Source: Pseudoalteromonas luteoviolacea DSM 6061 (GTDB taxonomy: Bacteria; Pseudomonadota; Gammaproteobacteria; Enterobacterales; Alteromonadaceae). Taken from it: a DNA stretch of 64,000 nt. A program made the position numbers and the translations under genes. Below are positions 1 through 8,703 of the stretch, one piece after another. The stretch spans positions 1 through 64,000 of the forward strand of contig NZ_AUYB01000078.1 in NCBI RefSeq assembly GCF_001625655.1, written 5' to 3'. Each line of letters begins with the position of its first letter. The stretch's first letter is position 1. The notes beneath the pieces were generated by a model. The model did not search any database. It saw only the letters and a list, made by a program, of their open reading frames with translations, and was not told the DNA's origin.

Positions 1-14
1 TTAATTAAAGCAGT

Positions 15-968
15 TCAGGCCTCAAATACTTTATCTAATTGTGCAAAGGGCTGATCTGCACTTAATAGTAGAAGCGGCTTGTTCAGGGGAGATTTTGCGA
101 CATGACCCAGCACAATGCCATCCATGTTCGCGGCGGCTTTGCAGTTATCTAACTGTTGGCAACCATTCATTGCAGCACTACCGCCAAGGCTAAAACCGAG
201 GGTGCCCACGTTGTGCAGATTAACTTGATCCTCAAGAGACCATTGGTTCCATAAAAGCCACTCGTGTACGGTCGTGACATCCTGTCCAATTTGCAAGGCT
301 ACTGTATTGTCAAAATAGACTCTACCTGCGGGCATGGTCACGTCCTGCTTTCCCTCTGGAAGGTATAAATGAGCAGTTTTACCACTATCGAAAGTTGTCA
401 CCCCTGATAGGTAGGTATGGTTAATTGCCACAACCACGAATCCATGGCTGGCTAGTGACTCTAAAAGCTCTGTATTGTCGATTTCGAAAAGTCCCAATCC
501 ATGGGAGTAATATAGTATCGGCCAGCCAACATTTTCATTGAGAGCCACAGGGGCGTTGGCAACAGACCAAGAGAGCATATCTGATAAGAGGTGCTGTTCA
601 GGATGAATCGGCGCATTAGCTGGGCGCATGCTTTCGAGATAAGACTGTTGGTCTCCCCACTTATTAAAATAAGCTTGGTACTTTGTACTTTGTGTATGTG
701 AAGGATAAAAAATTTTAATATGAAGATTTCGCAGTTCTCCAAAATTTGGGCTGACGATATCTTCATGATAACTCTGTATATCTAACTCCTTAACGCCCAC
801 CCTAAAGTCTCCTGTCGGTGCCGGATAGTGATGCGAAAAGTTTGTGTCGACTTTTTTAACGGTGTCATAGTGAATGTTTGGTTCTGTTATCTGGTTATTA
901 TTTCCGCAGGCACTTACAAGTTGTATAAGTAACAGCGAAGGCGCAAGTTTGTTTTTTAGTAAGATCAT
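15..968 (-). CDS. Lipoprotein alpha/beta hydrolase (PAF-acetylhydrolase-like), apparently shortened
   Basis: This is a secreted serine hydrolase of the dienelactone hydrolase/PAF-acetylhydrolase type; the substrate is unknown. The N-terminus is a lipoprotein signal with lipobox LVSAC, so it is probably membrane anchored. The nucleophile elbow GFSLGG is followed by an acidic segment (NMDG), as in this fold. The reading frame ends at a TGA shortly after the beta-strand LLLLSADQ, so the C-terminal part that should carry the catalytic His is missing. A nonsense mutation or a natural truncation are both possible; the rest lies outside the window. The start has a strong AGGAG site, and a small inverted repeat (971-977/986-992) overlaps that site. 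The AraC-type regulator gene lies just upstream on the same strand. Confidence 0.7.
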   Translation of the reverse strand: MILLKNKLAPSLLLIQLVSACGNNNQITEPNIHYDTVKKVDTNFSHHYPAPTGDFRVGVKELDIQSYHEDIVSPNFGELRNLHIKIFYPSHTQSTKYQAYFNKWGDQQSYLESMRPANAPIHPEQHLLSDMLSWSVANAPVALNENVGWPILYYSHGLGLFEIDNTELLESLASHGFVVVAINHTYLSGVTTFDSGKTAHLYLPEGKQDVTMPAGRVYFDNTVALQIGQDVTTVHEWLLWNQWSLEDQVNLHNVGTLGFSLGGSAAMNGCQQLDNCKAAANMDGIVLGHVAKSPLNKPLLLLSADQPFAQLDKVFEA

Positions 969-1050
969 AAAACACTCCTTAATGAGAGTGTTAGATTGCC
1001 TTATTGCTGAATTTAGTCGTCCTAATGAGTAAATTGGACGTCCGAATTGG

Positions 1051-2082
1051 CTAGTCTGGACTTATTTGTGTCGTCTTATACTGAGTAGGTGTAAGGTTGA
1101 GATACCGTTTGAATGCAGCATTAAAAGTAGATTTTGAATTGAACCCTGCTCGCAGTGCAATATCCAGAATCGGTTTTCTCGGGTGCGCTTTGAACAGACG
1201 ACAGGTATATTCTACCCGTCGGCGATTTATCAAATCATAAAACTTTTCGCCAAGGTGCTGATTAATAACTTGAGACAAAATATAGGGCTTAGTATTAAGT
1301 AATTCCGCGAGGGAATTAAGATTTAGGTTCGGATCGGTAAACACAAGTTGCTCATCTAATAAGCAATTAAGTTGATTTAGCAGCAATTTGCTTACTTCGT
1401 CATCTTGAAGTTCCGTGCTGTTTCTTTCTTTTAAAGAGCTATTAAACGTGAGTAATTGTGGGTTAAGTAACAAAGCATAGGCGATGATGAACATAAAGAA
1501 GCTCATCAATAGTTGGGGCAGTGGTAAGTTTGTTTTAAATATATATTGGAAAGGAATTGTGCTGATAGCCAGTAGCAAGCTAGCACAGATACCCCATAGC
1601 AGCCATACATTGTCTTTGCTCAGATCTGCGAGATATTGTTCTCGGTTTTTTTGATAATGGTAAACGGTTATGCAAGCCCATCCAGCAAAAAATAAATAGA
1701 TAATTAACAAGAAATACCCAGATAAAACGTGCCTTGTTGCAAGAGTTGTGCTGTCCGGGAAAATTAAAAAGTCAGCAACAGAAATGTTAAGTAACACCCA
1801 TGGGATAAAGTAAGCAAAAATATGCTTTTTAGAAGGTTTGCTGCCTAAGCAAGTACGAATAAAAGCAAAAAACAATATGGCATAAATAGCCCCCCAACAG
1901 GCGTTTATCCTATTGGATATCCAGTTTTCTTGCTGCGCAAGTAATAAAAATAAATCGGTAGCGAATACGATATGGATCACCATCAGTAGTTTAAAATGAG
2001 TGTGTTGACTTGTTTTTTTGATGAGGAAGCCAACTATTACCAGACTTTGAGTAAACCCTCCCAATAGAATTGATGAAATCAT
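1051..2082 (-). CDS. Membrane-anchored AraC-family transcriptional regulator
   Basis: Roughly the first 210 residues form about seven hydrophobic segments. The C-terminal ~100 residues are an AraC/XylS double helix-turn-helix domain; the stretch LDIALRAGFNSKSTFNAAFKR is its typical second helix-turn-helix, followed by the usual LTPTQYK end. Such proteins sense a signal at the membrane and bind DNA from there. The gene lies upstream of, and in the same direction as, the lipoprotein hydrolase with about 80 bases between them, so it may control that gene. No ligand can be predicted. Length and domain order fit other membrane-bound AraC proteins of Alteromonadales. Confidence 0.85.
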   Translation of the reverse strand: MISSILLGGFTQSLVIVGFLIKKTSQHTHFKLLMVIHIVFATDLFLLLAQQENWISNRINACWGAIYAILFFAFIRTCLGSKPSKKHIFAYFIPWVLLNISVADFLIFPDSTTLATRHVLSGYFLLIIYLFFAGWACITVYHYQKNREQYLADLSKDNVWLLWGICASLLLAISTIPFQYIFKTNLPLPQLLMSFFMFIIAYALLLNPQLLTFNSSLKERNSTELQDDEVSKLLLNQLNCLLDEQLVFTDPNLNLNSLAELLNTKPYILSQVINQHLGEKFYDLINRRRVEYTCRLFKAHPRKPILDIALRAGFNSKSTFNAAFKRYLNLTPTQYKTTQISPD

Positions 2083-2353
2083 ACTTTCCCTTAAGTTATT
2101 GATTTTTTGTTTTATTATTAGTCTGTTTTAAAAATGTATACCACAAATGTGTTGTAAAAAACCGTTGTGATCCAAATTAGCCAATATTTAAAGCGACATT
2201 AGTAAACTTGCTAGGGTAAAAACGACAGTGTGTGTTTAGTTGCTTATGACTGTTTAGTACCACAAGCATAAATGGAAGTCACGTTAGCTAAATATGCATA
2301 ATCGGAGAGAGGCCCTTATGGGGGTTTGAACTTTTCGGCCATTTAATCTGCTA

Positions 2354-4378
2354 TTACGGCCTAAAAGCCTTAACGTAGGCTAACACTTCATCTTTTGGCA
2401 TTGCTTTTTGATAGTACCAACCTTGCACCGTTTCAACATGTAGGCGTCTTATAAACTCAAGCTGGGACTGTGTTTCTACACCCTCAGCTACCAATCGTTT
2501 ATTCATTTTATGTAAAAGTTCGACCACATGGGTGTAAAAGCCTTCGCCGTTTGCTGTTTTTGCTTTATCTAGCATCGACTTGTCGAGTTTAACGATGTCG
2601 ATTGGCAGGTCTGCGAGCATTGATAGGCTTGAATAGCCCGTGCCAAAATCATCTATTACGGTTTTAATATTATGTTGCTTAAGCATTTTTATATTTGAAA
2701 CAACCGTCTTTTTATCACTGAGGTAGCCAGATTCAACTACCTCAATTTTTAATTGGTTGGGGAATTGTTTAAAGCTTTCATAAACGTAAGCTATTAGCAC
2801 ATTGTCACTGAGTACCTTTGGATTTACATTGATGCTAATGATCGGCTTGTAACTTCTTTTGGCAAAGTAAAGTAAATCTCGCTGTGCTTGCTCAATTACC
2901 CAAGTGTCGATGATATCTGTCCTATCATGCTTGATTAGCGTATCTAAGAAGTAGGGCCCAGTAATGGTACCATCGGTCTTTTGCAGCCTTAATAAGGCTT
3001 CGAATCCACTAATGCTCTGAGTCTTCTGGCAAATCTGAGGTTGGTAAAAAAGTCTTAATTTACCATTGCTTATTTCAGTGAGTATGTGCTGCAACTCTTT
3101 GTTTGAATCTTCAATATATCTGCGATGAGATAGATAGTCCTGTTCGCTCGATTGCCTTAACTGCTCGGCAATATTCAGCGAATCACTTAGCTTGTTTATT
3201 GCATCAATAAAATGAAATTGTTCGCTTTGCTTTTTTAAAAAAGGAAAATAAATGAGCGCATTTACCGCGATTAATACTATTTGTAGGAGTACGCCCGAAA
3301 AGTCACCAGAGACTTCATAGCCACTGATTAATGTTGGTAGCATCCAACTTGTATTGACATCGGAGACAGAGACCCATTGAGCACTGATGGCGAAATAAGA
3401 AATTATAAAGTTAAAGATTGGCGTAAAGATAAATGGGATAAGCATGATCGGATTTAAAAAAACAGGCAGTGCAAAAAGCACGATCTCACAAAAGTTGAAT
3501 AGGGTAAAAGGCAACGACAACTTGACAATATTGCGTTCGTGACAACCTTTTTTTAAGAAGAAAGCGGCGACAAGTAATCCTGCAAAGCAGCCAGTTCCTC
3601 CCATCAAGACAAATGTGTCATAAAAAGTTTTTGCGGGCAAATCAGCTAAGATGGGCTGAGATAAATAATCTGCATTGAACAGCATATTAAATGTATTGTC
3701 GCCATGAATACCAACAAACCATAGGCCATGTATAACCACCATTCTTTGAAAAGTGAGCTCTGCTATGGATTGGCTACCGGGGTCAGGAGTGATCACGTCA
3801 GCGATATGGTTACCTATAACGTTCAGTAAAGGCATAAAAGTATAAAAGCTAAGAAAGACTATAAAAAAGGGTATAATAATCAGCAGCTTCTCACTCAAAA
3901 ATCGACTAACCTGATGAAAGTAAACAGTAAAGTTTGGTAGGGTTTTTATCATTAGTATTAGCAGCAAACTACTAATGCTAGGGATGATAATTGCGTATGG
4001 CGCAGCGCCTGTCGGGTTGAGTGAAAACGCGCCGTGATCTAACACAATGTACTGACCGTGAAGTGAAAAGCAAAGCAGTGCTAACATCGCACCTACAATG
4101 CCACTTTGGCCATAGTTCTTGCACAAAAAGAAGCCAATTGAAATGGCAACAATAACTGGAAACAATGCCAAAATGAGCGAAGCCGCGTTAAAAACGCTTT
4201 CGTATAAATAATGTTCTGTTGTGATTATATTAAATGCAAGCGCACTGTTTAGGATAAATATAGCTAATGCACTACTGACAAAGTAGGGGATCAATGAAAT
4301 GAATGCCTCTCTCAGCGAGAGTAAATACTTGCTGTGTAAGGAGGCTTTTATTATTGGTTTCAAATGACGGTAGGACAA
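2354..4378 (-). CDS. PTS EIIC-like membrane domain fused to EAL c-di-GMP phosphodiesterase
   Basis: The first ~380 residues are a polytopic membrane domain resembling the IIC permease of the lactose/cellobiose phosphotransferase family. A short linker leads to a C-terminal EAL domain (about 425-674). The EAL catalytic signatures are intact: EALLR, the Asn of NVNP, the Glu of EVVES, DDFGTG, the Lys of VKLDK, AEGVE and the Gln of VQGW. The protein should therefore hydrolyse c-di-GMP to pGpG, perhaps in response to a sugar bound by the membrane part. No EIIA or EIIB domain is attached and no PTS genes lie nearby, so the IIC part is probably a sensor rather than a transporter. The start has only a weak ribosome binding site. 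Confidence 0.88.
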   Translation of the reverse strand: MSYRHLKPIIKASLHSKYLLSLREAFISLIPYFVSSALAIFILNSALAFNIITTEHYLYESVFNAASLILALFPVIVAISIGFFLCKNYGQSGIVGAMLALLCFSLHGQYIVLDHGAFSLNPTGAAPYAIIIPSISSLLLILMIKTLPNFTVYFHQVSRFLSEKLLIIIPFFIVFLSFYTFMPLLNVIGNHIADVITPDPGSQSIAELTFQRMVVIHGLWFVGIHGDNTFNMLFNADYLSQPILADLPAKTFYDTFVLMGGTGCFAGLLVAAFFLKKGCHERNIVKLSLPFTLFNFCEIVLFALPVFLNPIMLIPFIFTPIFNFIISYFAISAQWVSVSDVNTSWMLPTLISGYEVSGDFSGVLLQIVLIAVNALIYFPFLKKQSEQFHFIDAINKLSDSLNIAEQLRQSSEQDYLSHRRYIEDSNKELQHILTEISNGKLRLFYQPQICQKTQSISGFEALLRLQKTDGTITGPYFLDTLIKHDRTDIIDTWVIEQAQRDLLYFAKRSYKPIISINVNPKVLSDNVLIAYVYESFKQFPNQLKIEVVESGYLSDKKTVVSNIKMLKQHNIKTVIDDFGTGYSSLSMLADLPIDIVKLDKSMLDKAKTANGEGFYTHVVELLHKMNKRLVAEGVETQSQLEFIRRLHVETVQGWYYQKAMPKDEVLAYVKAFRP

Positions 4379-4624
4379 TCAACATGCTCTCTAATTCTTA
4401 TACCTTTAAGTATAAACACCCCTTTAAATTCTGCACTGGAAATTGAACTGATTTACTTTCAAATGGATAACTCCTTGCTACGTTTCGGACTTTTGGAAAT
4501 ATGGCAATAAAGTACTTCTTCGGCGTGATATTGGCCTTTTTAGCAGTAAAATCAGGAGTAGTCACCGAGTGAAGCGGCACATGTCTGATTATTATCATAT
4601 GTAGGGTCGAACAAGGGGGGCAAT

Positions 4625-5773
4625 ATGAGTAATGAATCATCTACTCATCAAGCTGGCAGGCTTTTGGTATGGAATGAGAAGATAAAGAAACATATTCGGA
4701 GTATCGCATTGACTTTAGTGGGGGTGGTATCAGCTGCAGCTATCCCAATTTGGCAGATATACTTTGTGGAAACGTCTGAGGTCGTGATAGAACTCGCATC
4801 AATAAATCGCAACGAGTCTTCCCATTTTACAGTCCCACTTGATACCGATGAACTGGCCTTGCTTGAACCATACATTCCCAGTGATTCGCTGTATGAATTT
4901 AACCGTCAGGGCGTGAGAGGGGACAAGATTGACTACCCAGAGTTTACTTTGAATACTTTGTTTGAAGCCTATGAAAAGGCAAAGCAAGATTTAAAAAATA
5001 TGGCTTTGACAAAAGCGAGTCTCTTAAAAAGTATTGAACGGATCGAAGCCTATTTGGACCCACAGAACCATCAATTTCCACTGGTTGAATTCAGAGTGAG
5101 CGAATTAAAAGGTTGGGACCTTAGCAATCATATTGACGACTCTGAAGCTCTTTATTTCGAAGAGCAAGTGCTCGCCATAACGCGAAACTACTCGCAAATG
5201 GCATTTGATAACCAAGAAAATCCAGAGATTAACATAGCGGCACTTAAGTTTTTGCTTAATGATGTAAAAGAAGATATCAGCGATGTTATTCATGAATCCA
5301 CCGTTCGACATGAAAGGTTACGTGACGATATTCGTAATATCGAAACCCAATTAAACAAACTAAAGTCTCAACAATTAGAGTTATACACCTATTTTGAAGT
5401 TGAAGTCGTGGCTTCAAACACTGGCCGAGTTAGCACTTCTTTACGACCTTTGGCATTAATGCGTGTACAGATCAGCGAAAACAACTATGTTGATATTCGC
5501 TTGCAATTGCAAAATTACACAGAGCAAGCAGAGCTAGCGCCCTCTTCAACCAATATATTGCATTATCGTTCGAGTGAATTAAATACTTTTCCAAGCGAAG
5601 ATCAGGCACTGATTAATACGTTTTGGGGGAGTACAGGTAGAGTACGTTTGTTTGCAATGGATACAAAACATAACGTATTTACATCCAACCAAATTGCTTT
5701 CGTAGACAATCGAAATCAAAAGCTCATCGTAGATAAACTCAAAGAGGCTGCCTCAGCTTATATGGATAAGTAA
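4625..5773 (+). CDS. Hypothetical membrane-anchored coiled-coil protein
   Basis: I do not recognise this 382-residue protein. A short charged N-terminus is followed by one transmembrane segment (about residues 25-50). The rest is probably periplasmic. A charged helical region near residues 215-255 (heptad-like, rich in E, K, L and Q) suggests a coiled coil, followed by a beta-rich segment. It has no cysteines and no catalytic motif I can identify. The start is well supported by an AAGGGGGG site three bases before ATG. It precedes the acyltransferase/E1 pair on the same strand, but a 134-base gap with possible promoter sequence separates them, so co-transcription is uncertain. Confidence 0.75.
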   Translation: MSNESSTHQAGRLLVWNEKIKKHIRSIALTLVGVVSAAAIPIWQIYFVETSEVVIELASINRNESSHFTVPLDTDELALLEPYIPSDSLYEFNRQGVRGDKIDYPEFTLNTLFEAYEKAKQDLKNMALTKASLLKSIERIEAYLDPQNHQFPLVEFRVSELKGWDLSNHIDDSEALYFEEQVLAITRNYSQMAFDNQENPEINIAALKFLLNDVKEDISDVIHESTVRHERLRDDIRNIETQLNKLKSQQLELYTYFEVEVVASNTGRVSTSLRPLALMRVQISENNYVDIRLQLQNYTEQAELAPSSTNILHYRSSELNTFPSEDQALINTFWGSTGRVRLFAMDTKHNVFTSNQIAFVDNRNQKLIVDKLKEAASAYMDK

Positions 5774-5907
5774 CAAGTCTTGGCAATAGGTTTTGCATTA
5801 TTTTAGACAATAATAATCGCCGCATAATGCATTGTTTTCACAGATTATGGTTTTTGCCGTCCAGATAAACTCCAAACCACAATAAAAGATAAAAATCAGG
5901 GAGTTTT

Positions 5908-6627
5908 ATGCAGGTAAATTCAATATCTGAGGAGTTTGTGCGCGCGTTTACAATCAAATTAGCAATTACTCAAGCTGAGAAGGAGGAAGTCTATCGTATT
6001 CGTCACCAAGTGTATTGCTGTGAACTTAATTGGGAGCCAGAAAGCCCGTTAAAGCAAGAAAAAGACAAGCACGATGCCAATGCACAACACCTTTTGCTAA
6101 AGCACAACGAAAGTGGCAAATACATTGGGTGTAATCGGTTGATAACAAGTCCTGCTGGCAAAAATGAAATACTGCCGTGTGCGAATTTTTTGTCTGAGAA
6201 CTTGAGTGAACAACATCGCAACCTTTTTGCTCAAGCGAGTATCGGCGAAGCCTCTCGCTTTGCGATTTTGCCCCAAATTAGAAAGAAAGAAAGTGGGGCA
6301 TTACAAATAAATCAACGAGTGCGTCCATTTATGTCCACAGGTATGTATTTGAGCAACTTAGCGCTCGCAAAACTATTGGGGATGGAGGGAGTGCTTATAC
6401 TGGTTTCTCCAAAGTTAGCACGTAGAGTCGGCATGTTAGGGCTCGGATTAACAAAAATAAGCCAAGATATTGAGCATAAGGGCAGCCGTGCAGTTTATTT
6501 CTTACCTGTTGAGCAGTCTCCATACTTGCTTAAATCCAACCCGAAATTGATTGAGTTGTACGACACAATTAAAGCGAGTGTGAGCTCACAACTCAATGGC
6601 CTTTTTACGCTGAATCAAGCGAAGTAA
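5908..6627 (+). CDS. N-acyl amino acid synthase / PEP-CTERM-associated-type acyltransferase
   Basis: The 239-residue protein matches the acyl-homoserine-lactone-synthase-like GNAT fold, in the branch annotated as N-acyl amino acid synthases or exosortase-associated acyltransferases. Visible signatures are R32 with the following HQVY, W42, the D56 region (KHDANAQHLL), R77 in the strand GCNRLI, and the E114-x-x-R117 pair in GEASRFAI. This arrangement mirrors the LuxI active site that binds acyl carrier and amino acid. It probably joins a fatty acyl group to a small amine; product and acyl donor are not predictable. A strong AGGGAG site precedes the start. The E1-nitroreductase fusion follows 34 bases later in the same direction, suggesting one pathway. 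Confidence 0.78.
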   Translation: MQVNSISEEFVRAFTIKLAITQAEKEEVYRIRHQVYCCELNWEPESPLKQEKDKHDANAQHLLLKHNESGKYIGCNRLITSPAGKNEILPCANFLSENLSEQHRNLFAQASIGEASRFAILPQIRKKESGALQINQRVRPFMSTGMYLSNLALAKLLGMEGVLILVSPKLARRVGMLGLGLTKISQDIEHKGSRAVYFLPVEQSPYLLKSNPKLIELYDTIKASVSSQLNGLFTLNQAK

Positions 6628-6661
6628 ACCTGCATTAGAATTAGGATAAGGATAAAAAACA

Positions 6662-8629
6662 ATGTCACATGATTTTGAGTATGACCTCGCTTTTTCAAGA
6701 AACATTGGTTGGGTCACACAAACAGAGCAGCAAACGTTAAAAAATAAACGTATTGCAATAGCTGGTATGGGGGGAGTAGGAGGCGGCCATTTACTTGCAT
6801 TGGTTAGGCTTGGGATCACTCAGTTCAATCTAGCTGATTTTGATGAATTTGGTTGTGAAAATACCAATAGGCAGGTTGGAGCAGCAACGTCCAGTTACGG
6901 TAAAAAGAAACTAGAAACCATGATTAATATGGCGAAAGACATTAACCCAGACATTGATATTAAAGCGTTTCCTCAAGGTGTTACAAAAGACAATGTTGAT
7001 ACATTTCTTGATGGCTGTGACATCTATGTAGATGCGCTGGACTTTTTTGTTCTAGATATACGCAGGCTGGTGTTTTCACGTTGTGAGACGTTAAAAATCC
7101 CCGCAACTACAGCCGCTCCTATTGGATTAGGCACTGCTTATATTAACTTCTTGCCAGGGAAAATGTCGTTTGAGGAATATTTTGATTTTAAGGAAAACTC
7201 AGAGAATGAACAATATCTCAAATTTTATTTGGGTTTAACTCCCTCTAATTTGCAGAAGCATGCTTTGGTTGATGCGAGTCGTGTCGATCTGGCGAACCAA
7301 AAAGGTCCATCCAATGTTGCAGGGTGTCAACTAGCAGCAGGGGTGGTAGTCGCACAAGTTGTAAAAATTTTACTCAACCGTGGGCCTGTGTTATGTGCTC
7401 CATATAGCCTGCATTTTGACGCTTTTAGCAATAAACTTAATAGAGTATGGCGGCCTTTTGGCAATAAAAACCCGATTCAAAAACTCGCATTTAAACTTGC
7501 TAAAAGAAAATTACATCTGCATTCGCAAAAGCTGAACTCTGAAGAGGATATTGAACAGAGCTCAGATCTGACACTTGCTTGTAAAGTCATCGACTTGGCC
7601 AGATGGGCCCCCAGTGGAGATAATTGTCAGCCATGGCAGTTTGAGTTACTTGATGAGAGTACGTTCAATGTTCATGCGCGCGATACACGTGCTTCTAGTG
7701 TATACGACTTGGATGGGCACTCTAGTCACATAGCCCATGGTATTTTGTTGGAAACAATAGAAATTGCAGCGAGTAAATTTAGCTGTAGAGTAGAAGTTAT
7801 TGATATTCAGGGTAGTGAGTTTAGCCGTATTTATAAAGTGGCGTTGAAACATGATGATGCTGTGAAACCAGACCCTCTCCTGCCACACATTAAAACTCGT
7901 ACAGTGCAAAGGAAAGCAATGGGTACACGGCCGCTATCGGACGCAGAAAAATCGAGTTTAATAGCGAGTTTGCCTGCTGGCTTTAAAGTACAGTGGTACC
8001 AAAGTCGAAAAGAAAAAGCTCGCTTTGCTTGGTTAAACGCGCATAACGCAAAAACAAGATTGACGATGAAGGAAGCCTACTTAGTTCATAGGGAGATTAT
8101 TGACTGGGGGAAGCAATTCAGTGAAACGAAAATACCAGAGCAAGCCCTTGGATTAGACAGGCCAACAGCTAGATTAACCCAGTGGTTGTTTAAAAGCTGG
8201 AGGCGAGTGGCATTTTTTAATCGGTATTTGTTTGGTACTGTTGCTCCAAGGGTCCAATTGGACTTTATCCCAGGTGTTAGAGCGAGTTGTCACTTTACTA
8301 TTTATAGCGAGGGAAAAGTTGAAAATACCAGTGATTATGTTGCTGCAGGCAGAGCCATCCAACGTTTTTGGCTGAAGACAGACCAGTTGCAGTTGGGACT
8401 TCAACCAAGCATGACTCCGCTAATATTTGCGAGATATTTAGAGAGTGATATCTCCTTCACAGAAAATAGAAATGCAGCATATCATGCTTTCAAGAGTTAT
8501 TACTTGCTCAAAAAAGTGGTTAAAAACCATGAGCGAGTAGTCTTTATGGGAAGGCTGGGTCGAACGAATAGACCCTCATCTAGGTCCATTAGAAAAGCGC
8601 TAAGTACGCTCTTGGTTAAAGGCTCGTAA
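6662..8629 (+). CDS. ThiF/MoeB (E1-like) adenylyltransferase - nitroreductase fusion
   Basis: The N-terminal ~270 residues are an E1-like adenylating Rossmann domain. They show the nucleotide loop GMGGVGGG (residues 35-42), an acidic strand (ADFDEFG) with a following N-x-N-R-Q, and the lysines of YGKKK. The C-terminal half, from about residue 300, is an FMN nitroreductase-type domain containing RWAPSGDNCQPWQF, the usual FMN-phosphate segment. The fusion should activate a carboxylate as an acyl-adenylate and carry out a flavin-dependent redox step. No typical ubiquitin-like or ThiS/MoaD partner gene is visible nearby. It is probably co-transcribed with the upstream acyltransferase. The function as a pair is inference. 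Confidence 0.85.
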   Translation: MSHDFEYDLAFSRNIGWVTQTEQQTLKNKRIAIAGMGGVGGGHLLALVRLGITQFNLADFDEFGCENTNRQVGAATSSYGKKKLETMINMAKDINPDIDIKAFPQGVTKDNVDTFLDGCDIYVDALDFFVLDIRRLVFSRCETLKIPATTAAPIGLGTAYINFLPGKMSFEEYFDFKENSENEQYLKFYLGLTPSNLQKHALVDASRVDLANQKGPSNVAGCQLAAGVVVAQVVKILLNRGPVLCAPYSLHFDAFSNKLNRVWRPFGNKNPIQKLAFKLAKRKLHLHSQKLNSEEDIEQSSDLTLACKVIDLARWAPSGDNCQPWQFELLDESTFNVHARDTRASSVYDLDGHSSHIAHGILLETIEIAASKFSCRVEVIDIQGSEFSRIYKVALKHDDAVKPDPLLPHIKTRTVQRKAMGTRPLSDAEKSSLIASLPAGFKVQWYQSRKEKARFAWLNAHNAKTRLTMKEAYLVHREIIDWGKQFSETKIPEQALGLDRPTARLTQWLFKSWRRVAFFNRYLFGTVAPRVQLDFIPGVRASCHFTIYSEGKVENTSDYVAAGRAIQRFWLKTDQLQLGLQPSMTPLIFARYLESDISFTENRNAAYHAFKSYYLLKKVVKNHERVVFMGRLGRTNRPSSRSIRKALSTLLVKGS

Positions 8630-8640
8630 CGCCCAGTATG

Positions 8641-8678
8641 AACTGAGTAAATGCAAAAGTAGCTGCAATTACTCAGTT
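8641..8678. terminator. Hairpin between convergent genes
   Basis: A perfect 10-base inverted repeat, AACTGAGTAA/TTACTCAGTT, with a short nested TGCA/TGCA repeat in the loop, lies between two convergent genes. It is a likely bidirectional terminator, although the U-tract is poor on both sides. Confidence 0.5.
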
Positions 8679-8703
8679 TGATTTAGCAAATTATTCAGTG
8701 TCA

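Noticed and set aside
4398..4640. 80-residue minus-strand frame between the EAL gene and the coiled-coil gene
   Set aside because: Low-complexity, no ribosome binding site, no family, and it overlaps the well-supported start at 4625.
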